Below are positions 25,445-35,256 of a DNA stretch of 64,000 nt, piece after piece. Under the pieces are notes generated by a model, which worked only from the letters and a program-made list of their open reading frames with translations, had not been told where the DNA came from and made no database searches. Source of the DNA: an uncultured SAR86 cluster bacterium (GTDB taxonomy: Bacteria; Pseudomonadota; Gammaproteobacteria; Magnimaribacterales; D2472); the NCBI GenBank assembly GCA_902593675.1, contig CACJJI010000003.1, forward strand, positions 1 through 64,000. Direction: 5' to 3'. Made by a program: the position numbers and the translations under genes. The stretch's first letter is position 1. The number at the start of each line of letters is the position of its first letter.

Positions 25445-26728
25445 TTGAAAAGAACAAATTCAGAATCACTTTTTGAGCAAGCTCAATCGCTTATGCCGGG
25501 TGGGGTAAATTCTCCAGTTCGAGCTTTTAAAAATGTTGATGGGAAGCCAATTTTTTTTAAATCTGCAAAAGGCCCGATTTTGACAGATGAAGACGAAAAT
25601 AAATACATAGATTTTATAGGTTCTTGGGGTCCAATGATTCTTGGTCATTCAAATCCAATTATTTTAGATGCAATTAAAGCTCAGCTAGAACTTGGAACAA
25701 GTTACGGTGCACCTACAAGCATAGAAAATAGTCTTGCAAGAATAATTAAGAGTCAAGTTCCTTCAATGGAAAAATTGAGAATGGTTAACTCTGGGACTGA
25801 AGCTACCATGAGCTGCATTAGACTTGCTAGGGGCTTCACGGGTAAGAATAAAATTATTAAATTTACTGGTTGTTATCATGGGCATGTTGATTCATTGCTT
25901 GTCAAAGCAGGCTCTGGGGTCTCTACTTTTGGCTTGCCGGATTCTCCAGGGATACCAAATGAGTTAGCGGCATTAACATATAGCTGTCCTTATAATGATA
26001 TTGAAGCCTTAGTTCAAATTACTAACGAAATTGGTGATGGCCTTGCTGCGATCATTGTTGAGCCTATTGCTGGCAATATGGGGTTTATTCCAGGAGAGCC
26101 CAAATTCCTGAATGCTTTACGAGAGTTATGCGACAAACACAATTCTTTGCTTATATTTGATGAGGTTATGTCAGGCTTTCGTGTGGGGCTTGGAGGAGCA
26201 CAAGCTATATATAAGATTCAACCTGACTTAACAGCTCTTGGAAAAGTCATAGGTGGCGGTCTTCCTGTTGGAGCATTTGGAGGCAAGCAATCAGTTATGG
26301 ATCAACTCGCTCCATTAGGTCCCATATATCAAGCAGGTACATTATCCGGAAATCCTTTAGCAATGAGTGCTGGCATTGCATTAATAGATGCTTTGATTGA
26401 AAAGAATCCATTTGATTCATTAGAACAAGCTTCTTCAGAAATAATGACTCATACAAAAAATCTAATGAGCGCTAAAGGTATTCCATTTTCAACCTCTTCT
26501 GTCGGAGGAATGTTTGGTTTTTTCTTTAGTGAAAGTTTGCCAAATAATTTTAAAGATGTTGTACAAAGTGATGATGAAATGTTTAAAAAGTTCTTTTATG
26601 CTGCTCTAAATAATGGGATATACTTTGCGCCTTCGAAATATGAAGCTGGGTTTATATCCTCCACTCACGATCAGTCAATAATTGATCAAACAAAAACTAA
26701 GATTGAAGATGCAATCAAGGAATTATAA
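25445..26728 (+). CDS. hemL: glutamate-1-semialdehyde 2,1-aminomutase
   Basis: A 427-aa PLP enzyme, full length, starting at TTG (MKRTNSESLFEQAQSLMPGG). GVNSPVRAF near the N-terminus, the NSGTEATMSCIRLARGFTGK substrate loop, the Asp of LLIFDEVMSGFR and the PLP lysine in TALGKVIGGGLPVGAFGG are all present. It converts glutamate-1-semialdehyde to 5-aminolevulinate, so this organism makes heme by the C5 route. It lies downstream of hemJ and three bases before a PfkB kinase gene. Confidence 0.97.
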   Translation: MKRTNSESLFEQAQSLMPGGVNSPVRAFKNVDGKPIFFKSAKGPILTDEDENKYIDFIGSWGPMILGHSNPIILDAIKAQLELGTSYGAPTSIENSLARIIKSQVPSMEKLRMVNSGTEATMSCIRLARGFTGKNKIIKFTGCYHGHVDSLLVKAGSGVSTFGLPDSPGIPNELAALTYSCPYNDIEALVQITNEIGDGLAAIIVEPIAGNMGFIPGEPKFLNALRELCDKHNSLLIFDEVMSGFRVGLGGAQAIYKIQPDLTALGKVIGGGLPVGAFGGKQSVMDQLAPLGPIYQAGTLSGNPLAMSAGIALIDALIEKNPFDSLEQASSEIMTHTKNLMSAKGIPFSTSSVGGMFGFFFSESLPNNFKDVVQSDDEMFKKFFYAALNNGIYFAPSKYEAGFISSTHDQSIIDQTKTKIEDAIKEL

Positions 26729-26730
26729 AA

Positions 26731-27735
26731 ATGAAAAATGATATTAGCGCAATTGGAAATGCTCTCGTGGATACTGTGTTTAAGGTTGAGCATAGCCTAA
26801 TCACAGAGCTTGGCCTAGAAATAGATCAAATGACCCTATCCAGTGCTGAGGAACACGCACCAATAATAGAAAGACTTATTGCTTCTGGAGCTGACACTGT
26901 TTCAGACTGTGGTGGGTCTGCAACCAACAGTCTTGTTGCAGCAGCAAGCTTTGGTGCAAAATGCTTCCACTCTTGCAAGGTCTCTGATGATCAGGATGGG
27001 GTAAGGTATCTAGAAAGCCTGAAGGAAGCTGGAGTTGGTCACAAAGGAAATATGGCTCCTGCTAGCAGTATTCCCACTGGAAAATGCTTAATCCTAGTTA
27101 CTCCTGATGCCAAAAGGACAATGACCACTGCGCTAAATGTAAGCTCATTGATGGATGAATCTGATCTAGATCTAGATCAGATTGCAAATTCTAAAATTTT
27201 CTATGTTGAGGGGTACATGGTCACAAGTGAGGAAAATTATAAAGTTACCTTAAAAGCTCTTAATCATCTTCAAAAATTCCCAGAAGTAAAAATAGCTTGC
27301 TCATTATCTGATCCAGGAATTGTTATGGGATTTAAGGATAAATTCCATGAAATAGAGTCTTATGGATTAGACTATATTTTTGGTAATGACGATGAGGCCA
27401 TGGCATTTGTTGGTGCAGGCAATGTTGATGAAGCATTTACCAAACTTCAAGAGAAATCATACACTTCAGTAATTACTATGGGAGAAAAAGGTAGTGCGGT
27501 GATTACGAGCGATGAAATAATCCATACTCCTAATGTTAATATTGAACCAATTGATACGAATGGTGCTGGAGATATGTTTGCCGGGAGTTTCTTATACGCA
27601 CTGCTTCAAGATAATGATTTAAGGTCTTGTGCTGAATTTGCAAATTATGGAGCCTCTAAGGTTGTAGAAACTTTTGGGCCTAGGCTTAACCAAGAATCAT
27701 ACAGGGAAGTATTAAATAATTTCAAAAAAAGCTAG
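26731..27735 (+). CDS. PfkB-family carbohydrate/nucleoside kinase
   Basis: A 334-aa ribokinase-fold protein. GGSATNSLVAAASFGAK is the N-terminal PfkB signature and PIDTNGAGDMFAGSFLYALL the C-terminal one with the catalytic Asp and anion hole. The N-terminal AIGNALVDTVFKVE and overall length are closest to the adenosine kinase / sugar kinase branch common in marine bacteria. The substrate (adenosine, inosine or a ketose) cannot be chosen from sequence. It starts three bases after hemL, so it is cotranscribed. Confidence 0.88.
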   Translation: MKNDISAIGNALVDTVFKVEHSLITELGLEIDQMTLSSAEEHAPIIERLIASGADTVSDCGGSATNSLVAAASFGAKCFHSCKVSDDQDGVRYLESLKEAGVGHKGNMAPASSIPTGKCLILVTPDAKRTMTTALNVSSLMDESDLDLDQIANSKIFYVEGYMVTSEENYKVTLKALNHLQKFPEVKIACSLSDPGIVMGFKDKFHEIESYGLDYIFGNDDEAMAFVGAGNVDEAFTKLQEKSYTSVITMGEKGSAVITSDEIIHTPNVNIEPIDTNGAGDMFAGSFLYALLQDNDLRSCAEFANYGASKVVETFGPRLNQESYREVLNNFKKS

Positions 27736-27792
27736 CTTATTGCTCCGCTTTCTGATAATTTCATGCGCCTAAAAACTTTAATTAATTAAAAT

Positions 27793-28404
27793 ATGCCTAA
27801 AAAAGCAGATATAAAAAAATCTACTGCTAAAAAAAGCAAAAAAAGAACAATAAAAAAAGCTCCTGCAAAAAAAGCTCCTGCAAAAAAAGCTCCTGCAAAA
27901 AAAGCTCCTGCAAAAAAAGGTCCAGTCAAAAAGGCTTCGGCTAAAAAAGCTCCAGTCAAAAAGGCTTCGGCTAAAAAAATAGCTACCAAGAAAAGAACTA
28001 CGCCAATCTCTTCTTACAAGGGTCGTAAAGGTGAAAAATATATGAGTGCTGCAATGAAGAAGCACTTCAACGCAGTTTTGATTGAGTGGCGCGAGCACTT
28101 GAGAGAAGAAATGCAAAAAACATTCGATCACTTGAAAAATAAAGGTGAATCATATGCCGATCCAATCGATAGAGCATCTCAAGAGGAAGAGTTTGCTTTT
28201 GAGTTGAGAACAAGAGATAGAGAACGAAAGCTTATTAATAAAATTGCAGGTTCACTAGAGCAAATCAAACAAGATGACTACGGATACTGTTATGCTTGTG
28301 GAATAGAAATAGGAGTTAAAAGACTTGAAGCTCGTCCAACCGCTACGCATTGTATTGACTGCAAGACGCTTGATGAAATTAAAGAAAAACAACTTAGTGG
28401 ATAA
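27793..28404 (+). CDS. dksA: DksA with a histone-H1-like N-terminal tail
   Basis: A 203-aa protein. Residues from about 85 onward are a full DksA: coiled coil, the conserved DPIDRAS at its tip (about 121) that reaches the RNA polymerase active site, and a zinc finger CYACGIEIG...HCIDCK. The first 75 residues are an added tail of Lys-Ala-Pro repeats ([15 protein letters not shown]), like the C-terminal tails of histone H1 and AlgP/Hc1 proteins. DksA acts with ppGpp on transcription initiation; the tail should bind DNA or RNA. Upstream of pcnB, as in other gammaproteobacteria. In-frame starts after the tail are absent near the domain edge except M at about 85, so the tail is probably translated. 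Confidence 0.92.
   Translation: MPKKADIKKSTAKKSKKRTIKKAPAKKAPAKKAPAKKAPAKKGPVKKASAKKAPVKKASAKKIATKKRTTPISSYKGRKGEKYMSAAMKKHFNAVLIEWREHLREEMQKTFDHLKNKGESYADPIDRASQEEEFAFELRTRDRERKLINKIAGSLEQIKQDDYGYCYACGIEIGVKRLEARPTATHCIDCKTLDEIKEKQLSG
27859..27978 (+). repeat. tandem repeat encoding the Lys-Ala-Pro tail of DksA
   Basis: Four exact copies of a 15-base unit GCTCCTGCAAAAAAA (27859-27918) are followed by two copies of a 30-base unit starting GSTCCAGTCAAAAAGGCTTC (27919-27948, 27949-27978), which differ by one base. Each unit is a multiple of three, so slippage would change tail length without breaking the frame. The A7 runs are also possible sites of polymerase slippage. Confidence 0.9.
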
Positions 28405-28436
28405 CTGCCAAGCTCATAAATTTTTCTTTTAAGCTT

Positions 28437-29717
28437 TTGAATAAAAAAAATAAAGCATCTTCAGCAAAAATTCCAAAGATTCTAAAGGAAGATAAATTCA
28501 GCCCATTTGCAATTGAGATTGTCAAAAAATTAAAGCAATCTGGATTCCAAGGCTATCTTGTTGGAGGGTGTGTACGTGACTCACTGGTTGGAATCAAAGC
28601 AAAAGATTTTGATGTTTCGACAAATGCTACTCCCGAAGAAGTCAGAAAGATTTTTAGATCATCTAGAATTATTGGTAAAAGGTTTCGCTTGGTTCATGTC
28701 TTTAGTAAAAATGAGTTAATTGAAGTATCTACCTTTAGAGCACATGCATCTAAAGAGAATAATAGCTCAGGAGTTGTTAAGGATTCTGAAGGAAAAATTC
28801 TTAGAGATAATGTCTGGGGAACTTTAGAAGAAGACTGTATAAGAAGAGACTTTTCTATTAATGCTCTGTATTTTGATCCAATAGAAAAGCAGTTATGTGA
28901 TTTTCATAATGGTCTTCAGCACATTCAAAAAAAAATCCTTGTCTCGATTGGTGATCCGCTAATTAGATTTGAAGAGGATCCTGTTAGAAGCTTACGTGCA
29001 ATTCGGTTCAGCTCAAAATTAAACTTCAAAATCTCTAATGATGTAAAAGAAGCCATATACCAAAAAGGGCATTTACTAGGTAATATTTCTAATGCAAGGA
29101 TGTTTGATGAATTTTGTAAAATTTTTCTTACGAAAAATGCACTTAACAACTTTAATAAACTAGAGTCTTTTGGAGTCTTAAAATATCTGGTTAACTCAGA
29201 TGATTATTCACAAAATTCTTTTAGCTTGAGATTTCAGCATGCGGCATTAATTAATACTGACAATAGATTAAAGGCATCCAAATCTGTTACCCCAGGATTT
29301 TTAATTGCTGCACTACTTTGGCCAAGACTGATCGATGCTGCAAAGGAAAAAGGAGTTTTAAATCTTAGAAAATTCTTTAGAAGTATGGACAGGATTATAA
29401 GAGAGCAGCAAACATTAACTGCTGTACCAAGAAAATTTCATGGATATATTAAAGATATTTGGTCGCTGCAATTAAAACTTGAAACACGTTTAGGTCATCA
29501 GCCCTATAAAATTTTAAACCATCCTCGATTCAGAGCTGCTTATGATTTCTTACTCCTAAGAGAAGAGGCAGCAGGTGATTCTCAAGGCATGGGTAACTGG
29601 TGGACCCAGTTTCAAAAGGTTAATAGACCTGGAAAAATTGCATTACTTAAGTCATTGAGAGAATTAAGAAGCGGTCCAGTTGAGAAAAAATTTGGTTTCT
29701 TGGAAGAGTTAAGCTAA
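28437..29717 (+). CDS. pcnB: poly(A) polymerase I
   Basis: A 426-aa nucleotidyltransferase of the class II CCA-adding/PcnB family, TTG start. GYLVGGCVRDSLVGIKAKDF and DFDVS (about 40-62) provide the nucleotidyltransferase signature with catalytic aspartates. RDFSINALYFDP and ALRAIRFSSKLNFKIS are further family motifs. The basic C-terminal arginine-rich part fits PcnB rather than the tRNA CCA enzyme, and it lies just after dksA as usual. It adds poly(A) tails that mark RNA for decay. The C-terminus is somewhat shorter than in E. coli (465). Confidence 0.93.
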   Translation: MNKKNKASSAKIPKILKEDKFSPFAIEIVKKLKQSGFQGYLVGGCVRDSLVGIKAKDFDVSTNATPEEVRKIFRSSRIIGKRFRLVHVFSKNELIEVSTFRAHASKENNSSGVVKDSEGKILRDNVWGTLEEDCIRRDFSINALYFDPIEKQLCDFHNGLQHIQKKILVSIGDPLIRFEEDPVRSLRAIRFSSKLNFKISNDVKEAIYQKGHLLGNISNARMFDEFCKIFLTKNALNNFNKLESFGVLKYLVNSDDYSQNSFSLRFQHAALINTDNRLKASKSVTPGFLIAALLWPRLIDAAKEKGVLNLRKFFRSMDRIIREQQTLTAVPRKFHGYIKDIWSLQLKLETRLGHQPYKILNHPRFRAAYDFLLLREEAAGDSQGMGNWWTQFQKVNRPGKIALLKSLRELRSGPVEKKFGFLEELS

Positions 29718-29743
29718 TCTTTAACAAACAGATTAAAAACCTT

Positions 29744-30409
29744 ATGGAACCTGCTTTACAGGAAGCTCCGCTTCCAAAATATATTGCAATTGAAGGACCA
29801 ATTGGCGTTGGAAAAACTACGCTCGCCCATAAGATTGCAGAGACATTTAATTACGATGTTTTTTTAGAGCAGCCGGCAGAAAACCCTTTCCTTAAAAGCT
29901 TCTATAGAAACCCCAAACAGTCAGCGCTGGCAACTCAATTATTTTTCTTGTTTCAACGAATGCAACAAATCGAAGATCTAAAGCAACGATCATTGTTTGA
30001 GCCTGTCCGTGTTGCAGACTTTTTAATTCAAAAAGATAGATTGTTTGCAGAGGTTACCCTATCTGAAGAGGAGATGGGTTTATATGACAAAGTATATGAA
30101 CATTTAACCCTGGATGCGCCCTCTCCTGATTTAGTAATCTATCTTCAAGCTCCGGTAGAAATTTTATTGGAGAGAATTAATAAACGCGGCAACCCTGATG
30201 AGAAATTCCTAACCGTGGATTATCTTGAACGGTTGAATGATGCTTATTCAAAATTCTTTTTATACTTTGAGAATGCTCCTCTGTTAATTATCAATGCAGC
30301 AGATATTGATCTTGAGGGAGGCGGCTCAGACTATGACATGCTTATTAATAAGATCATGTCTGATCCAAGAGGTAAAAATTTTATTAATCCCCAGCCATCT
30401 ATTCTGTAA
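29744..30409 (+). CDS. deoxynucleoside kinase
   Basis: A 221-aa P-loop kinase. YIAIEGPIGVGKTTLAHKIA carries Walker A, EQPAENPFLKSFYRNP the substrate Glu, and IYLQAPVEILLERINKRG the LID region with Arg residues, as in the dCK/dGK-type bacterial deoxynucleoside kinases. It phosphorylates salvaged deoxynucleosides, probably deoxyadenosine or deoxyguanosine. In many gammaproteobacteria this family sits beside folK after pcnB; folK itself is missing here. It is 26 bases downstream of pcnB. Confidence 0.88.
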   Translation: MEPALQEAPLPKYIAIEGPIGVGKTTLAHKIAETFNYDVFLEQPAENPFLKSFYRNPKQSALATQLFFLFQRMQQIEDLKQRSLFEPVRVADFLIQKDRLFAEVTLSEEEMGLYDKVYEHLTLDAPSPDLVIYLQAPVEILLERINKRGNPDEKFLTVDYLERLNDAYSKFFLYFENAPLLIINAADIDLEGGGSDYDMLINKIMSDPRGKNFINPQPSIL

Positions 30410-30425
30410 ATTTTAAGGCAATCTA

Positions 30426-32354
30426 GTGGCAGAAAAAAAATATCTACCTCCTAAAAATCTTGTTAATCCATTCATAAAAAATTTAGACGAATACAATGAA
30501 ATGTATCAGGAGTCTATAAGCGATCCTCAAACCTTCTTTGGAGACCAGGCTGAAAAAAATTTATCCTGGGTGGAGCCTTTTGCTAACGTTTATAATGGTG
30601 AATTTGTAAATTCAAAATGGTTTGAAGACGGCAAAATTAATATTGCTTATAACTGCATTGATAGACATTTAGAAATACAGGCAGATAAGACTGCACTTAT
30701 CTGGGAAGGAGATGATCCGGATGAATCTTCAGAAATTAGTTATGCTGACTTGCATAAAAATGTATGCAGATTTGGAAATATTTTAAAAAATTTAGGTGCC
30801 TCAAAAGGATCTAGGGTTTGTATATATATGCCAATGATCCCAGAAGCAGCATTCGCAATGTTGGCCTGCGCAAGAATTGGTGCTATTCACTCAGTAGTAT
30901 TTGGAGGATTTTCTCCAGAATCTTTAAAAGATAGAATTTTAGACGCAAATTGCACCATAGTAATTACGGCAGATGAAGCAATAAGAGGTGGTAAAAAAAT
31001 TCCTCTCAAAGACAATGTTGATAGAGCACTATCAGAATGTCCAAAGGTTTCGCATTGCCTTGTTATCAAACGAACAGGTGGGGAAATTAGCTGGACTGAA
31101 AATAGAGACAAAGACTATGAAGAAATGTTTGCTGGAGCATCAAATAACTGTCCATGCGAACCAATGGATTCAGAGGATCCATTATTCATTTTGTATACAT
31201 CTGGTTCGACAGGAAAACCAAAAGGTGTCATGCATACAACCGCAGGGTATCTACTAGGGGCGCACCTAAGCTTTAAATATCTTTTCGGATATGAATCTAA
31301 CGATAAATATTGGTGTACTGCAGATGTTGGATGGATTACAGGCCACACTTACATTCTCTATGGTCCCTTATCTAATGGAGCTACTAGTTTGATGTTTGAA
31401 GGCATTCCAACATATCCTACTCCCTCTAGGTTGTGGGAAATTTGTGATAAGCATCAAATCTCCATTTTCTATACAGCGCCAACTGCACTAAGGGCCTTAA
31501 TGGCTCAAGGAGATCAATATGTCCAAGAAACAAGCAGAAAAAGCCTTCGTTTGCTTGGAACTGTTGGAGAGCCAATCAACCCAGAAGCATGGGAATGGTA
31601 TTTCAAGGTCGTTGGCAATGAAGCTTGCCATATAATTGATACTTGGTGGCAAACAGAAACAGGCTCAGTTTTAATCTCTCCTATAGCAGGAATCACTCCA
31701 GTAAAACCAGGATCGGCAACTTTGCCATTTTTCGGTGTAAAGCCAGAACTTGTAGATGAGAATGGAGTTGTTTTGGAAGGAGAGCAATCAGGCAATTTAA
31801 TCATCACGCAATCATGGCCAAGCCAAATAAGAAGTGTGTACGGAGATCATCAAAGGATGATAGATACATATTTTTCTACCTATGAAGGCGCCTATTTCAC
31901 TGGCGATGGCGCGAAAAGAGATCAAGATGGATATTTTTGGATCACTGGTAGAGTTGATGATGTGTTAAATGTTTCTGGACACAGGCTTGGTACAGCAGAA
32001 ATAGAAAGTGCATTGGTGCTTCATGAGAAAGTTGCTGAAGCTGCGATTGTTGGCTTTGAACACCCAATAAAAGGTCAAGGCATCTATGCGTATGTAACGC
32101 TAATGGTTGGGGAAGAAGAGAATGAAAAACTGATAATAGAGTTACAAAATTTTGTTGCTAATGAAATTAGCCCCATTGCAAAACCTGACCTTATTCAATG
32201 GGCTCCAAGCCTTCCAAAAACAAGATCTGGAAAAATTATGAGAAGAATCCTAAGAAAAGTTGCTGGGGGTGAATTTGATAATCTGGGTGATACTTCAACC
32301 TTAGCCGATCCAGGCGTAGTTGATGATTTAATTAAAAATAAACTAAGTTTATAA
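30426..32354 (+). CDS. acs: acetyl-CoA synthetase
   Basis: A 642-aa AMP-forming acyl-CoA synthetase starting at GTG, the usual length of Acs (652). [20 protein letters not shown] is the P-loop (about 258), WWQTETGS the adenylate motif, [20 protein letters not shown] the hinge and core motif, and [15 protein letters not shown] the acetylatable lysine site near the end. It activates acetate to acetyl-CoA via acetyl-AMP. It follows the deoxynucleoside kinase by 16 bases and ends 6 bases inside the convergent membrane-protein gene. Confidence 0.97.
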   Translation: MAEKKYLPPKNLVNPFIKNLDEYNEMYQESISDPQTFFGDQAEKNLSWVEPFANVYNGEFVNSKWFEDGKINIAYNCIDRHLEIQADKTALIWEGDDPDESSEISYADLHKNVCRFGNILKNLGASKGSRVCIYMPMIPEAAFAMLACARIGAIHSVVFGGFSPESLKDRILDANCTIVITADEAIRGGKKIPLKDNVDRALSECPKVSHCLVIKRTGGEISWTENRDKDYEEMFAGASNNCPCEPMDSEDPLFILYTSGSTGKPKGVMHTTAGYLLGAHLSFKYLFGYESNDKYWCTADVGWITGHTYILYGPLSNGATSLMFEGIPTYPTPSRLWEICDKHQISIFYTAPTALRALMAQGDQYVQETSRKSLRLLGTVGEPINPEAWEWYFKVVGNEACHIIDTWWQTETGSVLISPIAGITPVKPGSATLPFFGVKPELVDENGVVLEGEQSGNLIITQSWPSQIRSVYGDHQRMIDTYFSTYEGAYFTGDGAKRDQDGYFWITGRVDDVLNVSGHRLGTAEIESALVLHEKVAEAAIVGFEHPIKGQGIYAYVTLMVGEEENEKLIIELQNFVANEISPIAKPDLIQWAPSLPKTRSGKIMRRILRKVAGGEFDNLGDTSTLADPGVVDDLIKNKLSL

Positions 32355-32711
32355 GTAACTAATCAATAAACATCCTACTCCAAATACTGAGGTCATTATT
32401 ACTAAATAGTTGTTTAAAGATTCAACTTCCATTAATTGAATTTCATCTTTAGATTGATAAAAAAGCTGAGGTTTTAATAAAAGTGTCATTGAGTTTATTG
32501 CATGCATAAAAAATATAACAAAGAGAAACCAATGACTTTCCTCAATGATTGCTGCAAAACTTAGGAGTAAAAAGGGTGCATCAAAAATAAGAAGATGATT
32601 TCTATTTCTGGGATTATAAATAAATCTAAAAATATTAAATTTTTCTTTAATTAGCCATAGATGTAACAAAGCTGTGCTTAGATACAGGCAGCCTAAAATA
32701 AAAGCAAACAT
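32349..32711 (-). CDS. small four-helix membrane protein
   Basis: A 120-aa protein with four hydrophobic segments ([74 protein letters not shown]). I do not recognise the family. The gene lies six bases after the start of the next downstream operon unit (MBL hydrolase ends at 32717 on the same strand), so it is probably the last gene of the Nudix-MBL operon. It overlaps the end of acs by six bases in convergent orientation. Confidence 0.6.
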   Translation of the reverse strand: MFAFILGCLYLSTALLHLWLIKEKFNIFRFIYNPRNRNHLLIFDAPFLLLSFAAIIEESHWFLFVIFFMHAINSMTLLLKPQLFYQSKDEIQLMEVESLNNYLVIMTSVFGVGCLLISYL

Positions 32712-32716
32712 CTATT

Positions 32717-33526
32717 TTATATAAAAGACCAAGTTTTTTCTGTTGAGTCATATTGAACCATCTCATCTTCAAGAAGTTTGTATAGGTGGGCTTCTAGACT
32801 CCAAATTGCAATAGGATGAAGCTTGGGATCAACGTCATCATAGACACTTTCAACTAAATCCTTAGAGGTAACGTTTGAAAAATTTTTCAACTTAGAGATC
32901 ACTTTTTTTTCCCTTTCAAGTCTATGATCAATAATCCAGTCAACCACCGCCATTGGTTCTTCAAGGAAGTCGCCATGGCCTGGTCCTATTTTATTAAAAT
33001 TGTAATTTCGTAATAACGCCAAAGAATTTAAATAATCTTTCATAGATCCATCGGGGTGAGCAATGACAACCGTTGAACCGTTCATAATATGATCTCCAGT
33101 GAGCATGACTTTTTCTTCTTGGATTAAGTAACAAAGGTGGTTTGATGCATGCCCTGGGGTATGAATTGTTTCTATGGTGTATTCATCTGTTTCAATTAAA
33201 TCACCATGCTCGAGAATACGATCTGGTTTAAAAGTTTTGTCTTGAAGAGAGTCATCTTTCTCAAGCAGCCTGCCCATCAAAGGGACCCCTAGCATTTCTC
33301 CCAAAACTTTAGCTGCGGGAGAATGATCACGATGGGTATGAGTAACCAAAATTCTTTTTATTTTACCTTCGCCAAGCTTAACCAAGTTTTCTATATGTGC
33401 ATCAATTTTTGGCCCTGGATCAATTAAAGTTATATCATTTCGACCAATAAGAAAACTATTGGTTCCAGGGCCTGTGAACACACTTCCATTAGAAGCTGTT
33501 ACCCTTTGAATAAAATCTCTAGACAT
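32717..33526 (-). CDS. MBL-fold metallohydrolase (LACTB2-like)
   Basis: A zinc hydrolase of 269 residues. LVTHTHRDHSPAA is the HxHxDH motif, HTPGHASNHLCYL and LTGDHIMNGST the further metal ligands, and IGPGHGD the last His. A C-terminal winged-helix part (LSKLKNFSNVTSKDLVESVY) is typical of the LACTB2-like group, some of which are RNA endonucleases. Start 33526 (or 33532) is preferred: the longer reading from 33613 overlaps the Nudix gene by 95 bases, while 33526 overlaps by eight and follows GAGGGG. The pairing of this family with a Nudix hydrolase is common. Confidence 0.87.
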   Translation of the reverse strand: MSRDFIQRVTASNGSVFTGPGTNSFLIGRNDITLIDPGPKIDAHIENLVKLGEGKIKRILVTHTHRDHSPAAKVLGEMLGVPLMGRLLEKDDSLQDKTFKPDRILEHGDLIETDEYTIETIHTPGHASNHLCYLIQEEKVMLTGDHIMNGSTVVIAHPDGSMKDYLNSLALLRNYNFNKIGPGHGDFLEEPMAVVDWIIDHRLEREKKVISKLKNFSNVTSKDLVESVYDDVDPKLHPIAIWSLEAHLYKLLEDEMVQYDSTEKTWSFI

Positions 33527-34307
33527 CGTCATACCCCTCATCTCCAGGCAAAAATCCAATCCAATTGCCATCTTTTTTAATAAATTTTGGGAGTATTGGA
33601 GGAATTTCTTCATCTTTTAAACTATCAAAATAATCAAACGCATCTTTGCTTGAAGAAAATTGACTCAGAGTTTTAATATTTTCTATAGTTGGAATAATCA
33701 TATTCATTTCACCTTGTTCCAATCTTTGAAGGGCATCTTGAGGTTTGATCCAAGTGCTCTCTGTTAATTCAAAACCATCATGGCTAGCGAGTTGCTTGGA
33801 ATCTACCTTAGCAAGAAAAAATCTTGTATCAAATCTTTTTGGCTCAATGGTTGGCGTTATCCAATGAGCACACGGCACAATATCTTTGGCTCTTAGGTTT
33901 AATGCCTCAGAAATACAAATATCTTTGAAAGATATTTCTTGATTATTTAATTTATCTCTTAAAGCATTTAGCTTAAATGTATCTTGAATTATTGAGTCAT
34001 TGGTCTCTGTCAATAGCACTCCTACCTCTTCAAAACACTCTCTTATGCATGCTATCCAATATGCTAGGCCATCCTTTTCAATTCCTAATTTTCTAGATGC
34101 CTCTGAATCAGTCATCCCCTTACAATAAGAATATAACTCAGGAGTGGAATCCTCTTGGTCTAATTTACCGCCTGGAAAAACATATATACTTCCAAAAGCA
34201 GATCTACTGCTTCTCTTGACCATCAATATCTCAAATCCACTTTCTTCTGCATCTCGCATTAAGATTACTGTAGCGGCTGGTTTAATAATTGTTGTCATTG
34301 CTTGCAT
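33519..34307 (-). CDS. Nudix hydrolase (NUDT19/NUDT7-like)
   Basis: A 262-aa Nudix protein. The box is split by an insertion: FPGGKLDQEDSTPEL gives the first half, WIACIRECFEEVGVLL the second with the metal-binding RExxEE core. This insertion is typical of the NUDT19-like group that hydrolyses CoA and acyl-CoA to phosphopantetheine products. The substrate is inferred from that resemblance. It overlaps the MBL gene by eight bases and is the first gene of its operon. Confidence 0.87.
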   Translation of the reverse strand: MQAMTTIIKPAATVILMRDAEESGFEILMVKRSSRSAFGSIYVFPGGKLDQEDSTPELYSYCKGMTDSEASRKLGIEKDGLAYWIACIRECFEEVGVLLTETNDSIIQDTFKLNALRDKLNNQEISFKDICISEALNLRAKDIVPCAHWITPTIEPKRFDTRFFLAKVDSKQLASHDGFELTESTWIKPQDALQRLEQGEMNMIIPTIENIKTLSQFSSSKDAFDYFDSLKDEEIPPILPKFIKKDGNWIGFLPGDEGYDDV

Positions 34308-34347
34308 GGATAGTATGGAGTTTTATTATCCTTTAGAATACTCATGA

Positions 34348-35256
34348 ATGGAAATTACTGACTCACTTTCAACCGATCTAAAAGATGCCCCAAACTGGTT
34401 TCATTCTTCTATATCTAATAACCCAAGACAAGAAATTCTCTCTCATCAACTTGGTAATATTAAATATCAGGCATGGGATAGAAAAGATGCAGAAAATATT
34501 GTTATTTTAATTCATGGAACTGGTGCTCATAAAAGATGGTGGGATCCAATAGCTCCACTTATTAATAGAAACTGCACTATTTTTGCTCCAGATCTACCTG
34601 GAATGGGAGAGTCTGGTCATAGAACAGAATATAATTTTGAAGGCTTCAGTGAAGCATTGGTGGGAATATTACATCAAGAAAAAGTAGTAAATTCTCATCA
34701 AAAAATATTTCTTATAGGACATTCACTTGGCGGGCATGTAGCTGGATTTATGGCTAGCGAGATGCCAGAAGTATTTAATGGATTGATAATGATTGACTCT
34801 CCTATTCGACCTCCAACATATGACTATAATAAACATCAAAGCACTGGTCCGCTAAGAAAAATCAAATATTATCCTGACAAGGTTTCAATTATCAAAAGGT
34901 TCAGACTGATGCCTCCCCAGGACTGTGAAAATTGGTGGTATCTTAGATATATTGCAGAGCATTCGGTTTTCAATGATGAAGACGGCTGGCGATGGCGATT
35001 TGATGATAGGCTGTTTGCTACTCTTAGGCGCCTACACAATTATGAATTTAAATTTCAGTGCCCAGCACTTTTTGTTGCTGGCGGTAAAAGTCTATTATTA
35101 GAATCAAAAATAATGAAATACATTAGAGAGGCATTTAAAGATACTATGATTGTTGAAGTAATTGAGGATGCAGCTCATCATGTCCCACTTGATTCACCGC
35201 TGCAGCTAGTCTCTCTTATAAATAATTATTTACAGGAGTGGGAGAAAGAAAAATGA
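34348..35256 (+). CDS. alpha/beta hydrolase
   Basis: A 302-aa cytoplasmic serine hydrolase. LIHGTGAHKRWWDPIAPLI holds the oxyanion-hole HG, IFLIGHSLGGHVAGFMASEM the nucleophile elbow GHSLG (Ser at about 130), and EVIEDAAHHVPLDSP the catalytic His near the end. The acid is probably the Asp just before the last strand region. Substrate unknown; the fold covers esterases, lipases and dehalogenases. Its stop codon overlaps the next start (ATGA), so it is coupled to the beta-propeller protein downstream. Confidence 0.85.
   Translation: MEITDSLSTDLKDAPNWFHSSISNNPRQEILSHQLGNIKYQAWDRKDAENIVILIHGTGAHKRWWDPIAPLINRNCTIFAPDLPGMGESGHRTEYNFEGFSEALVGILHQEKVVNSHQKIFLIGHSLGGHVAGFMASEMPEVFNGLIMIDSPIRPPTYDYNKHQSTGPLRKIKYYPDKVSIIKRFRLMPPQDCENWWYLRYIAEHSVFNDEDGWRWRFDDRLFATLRRLHNYEFKFQCPALFVAGGKSLLLESKIMKYIREAFKDTMIVEVIEDAAHHVPLDSPLQLVSLINNYLQEWEKEK

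Noticed and set aside
27786-28131. Long reading frames antisense to dksA, rich in Phe, Ala and Ser
   Set aside because: They are mirror images of the Lys-Ala-Pro repeats of dksA and have no ribosome-binding site.
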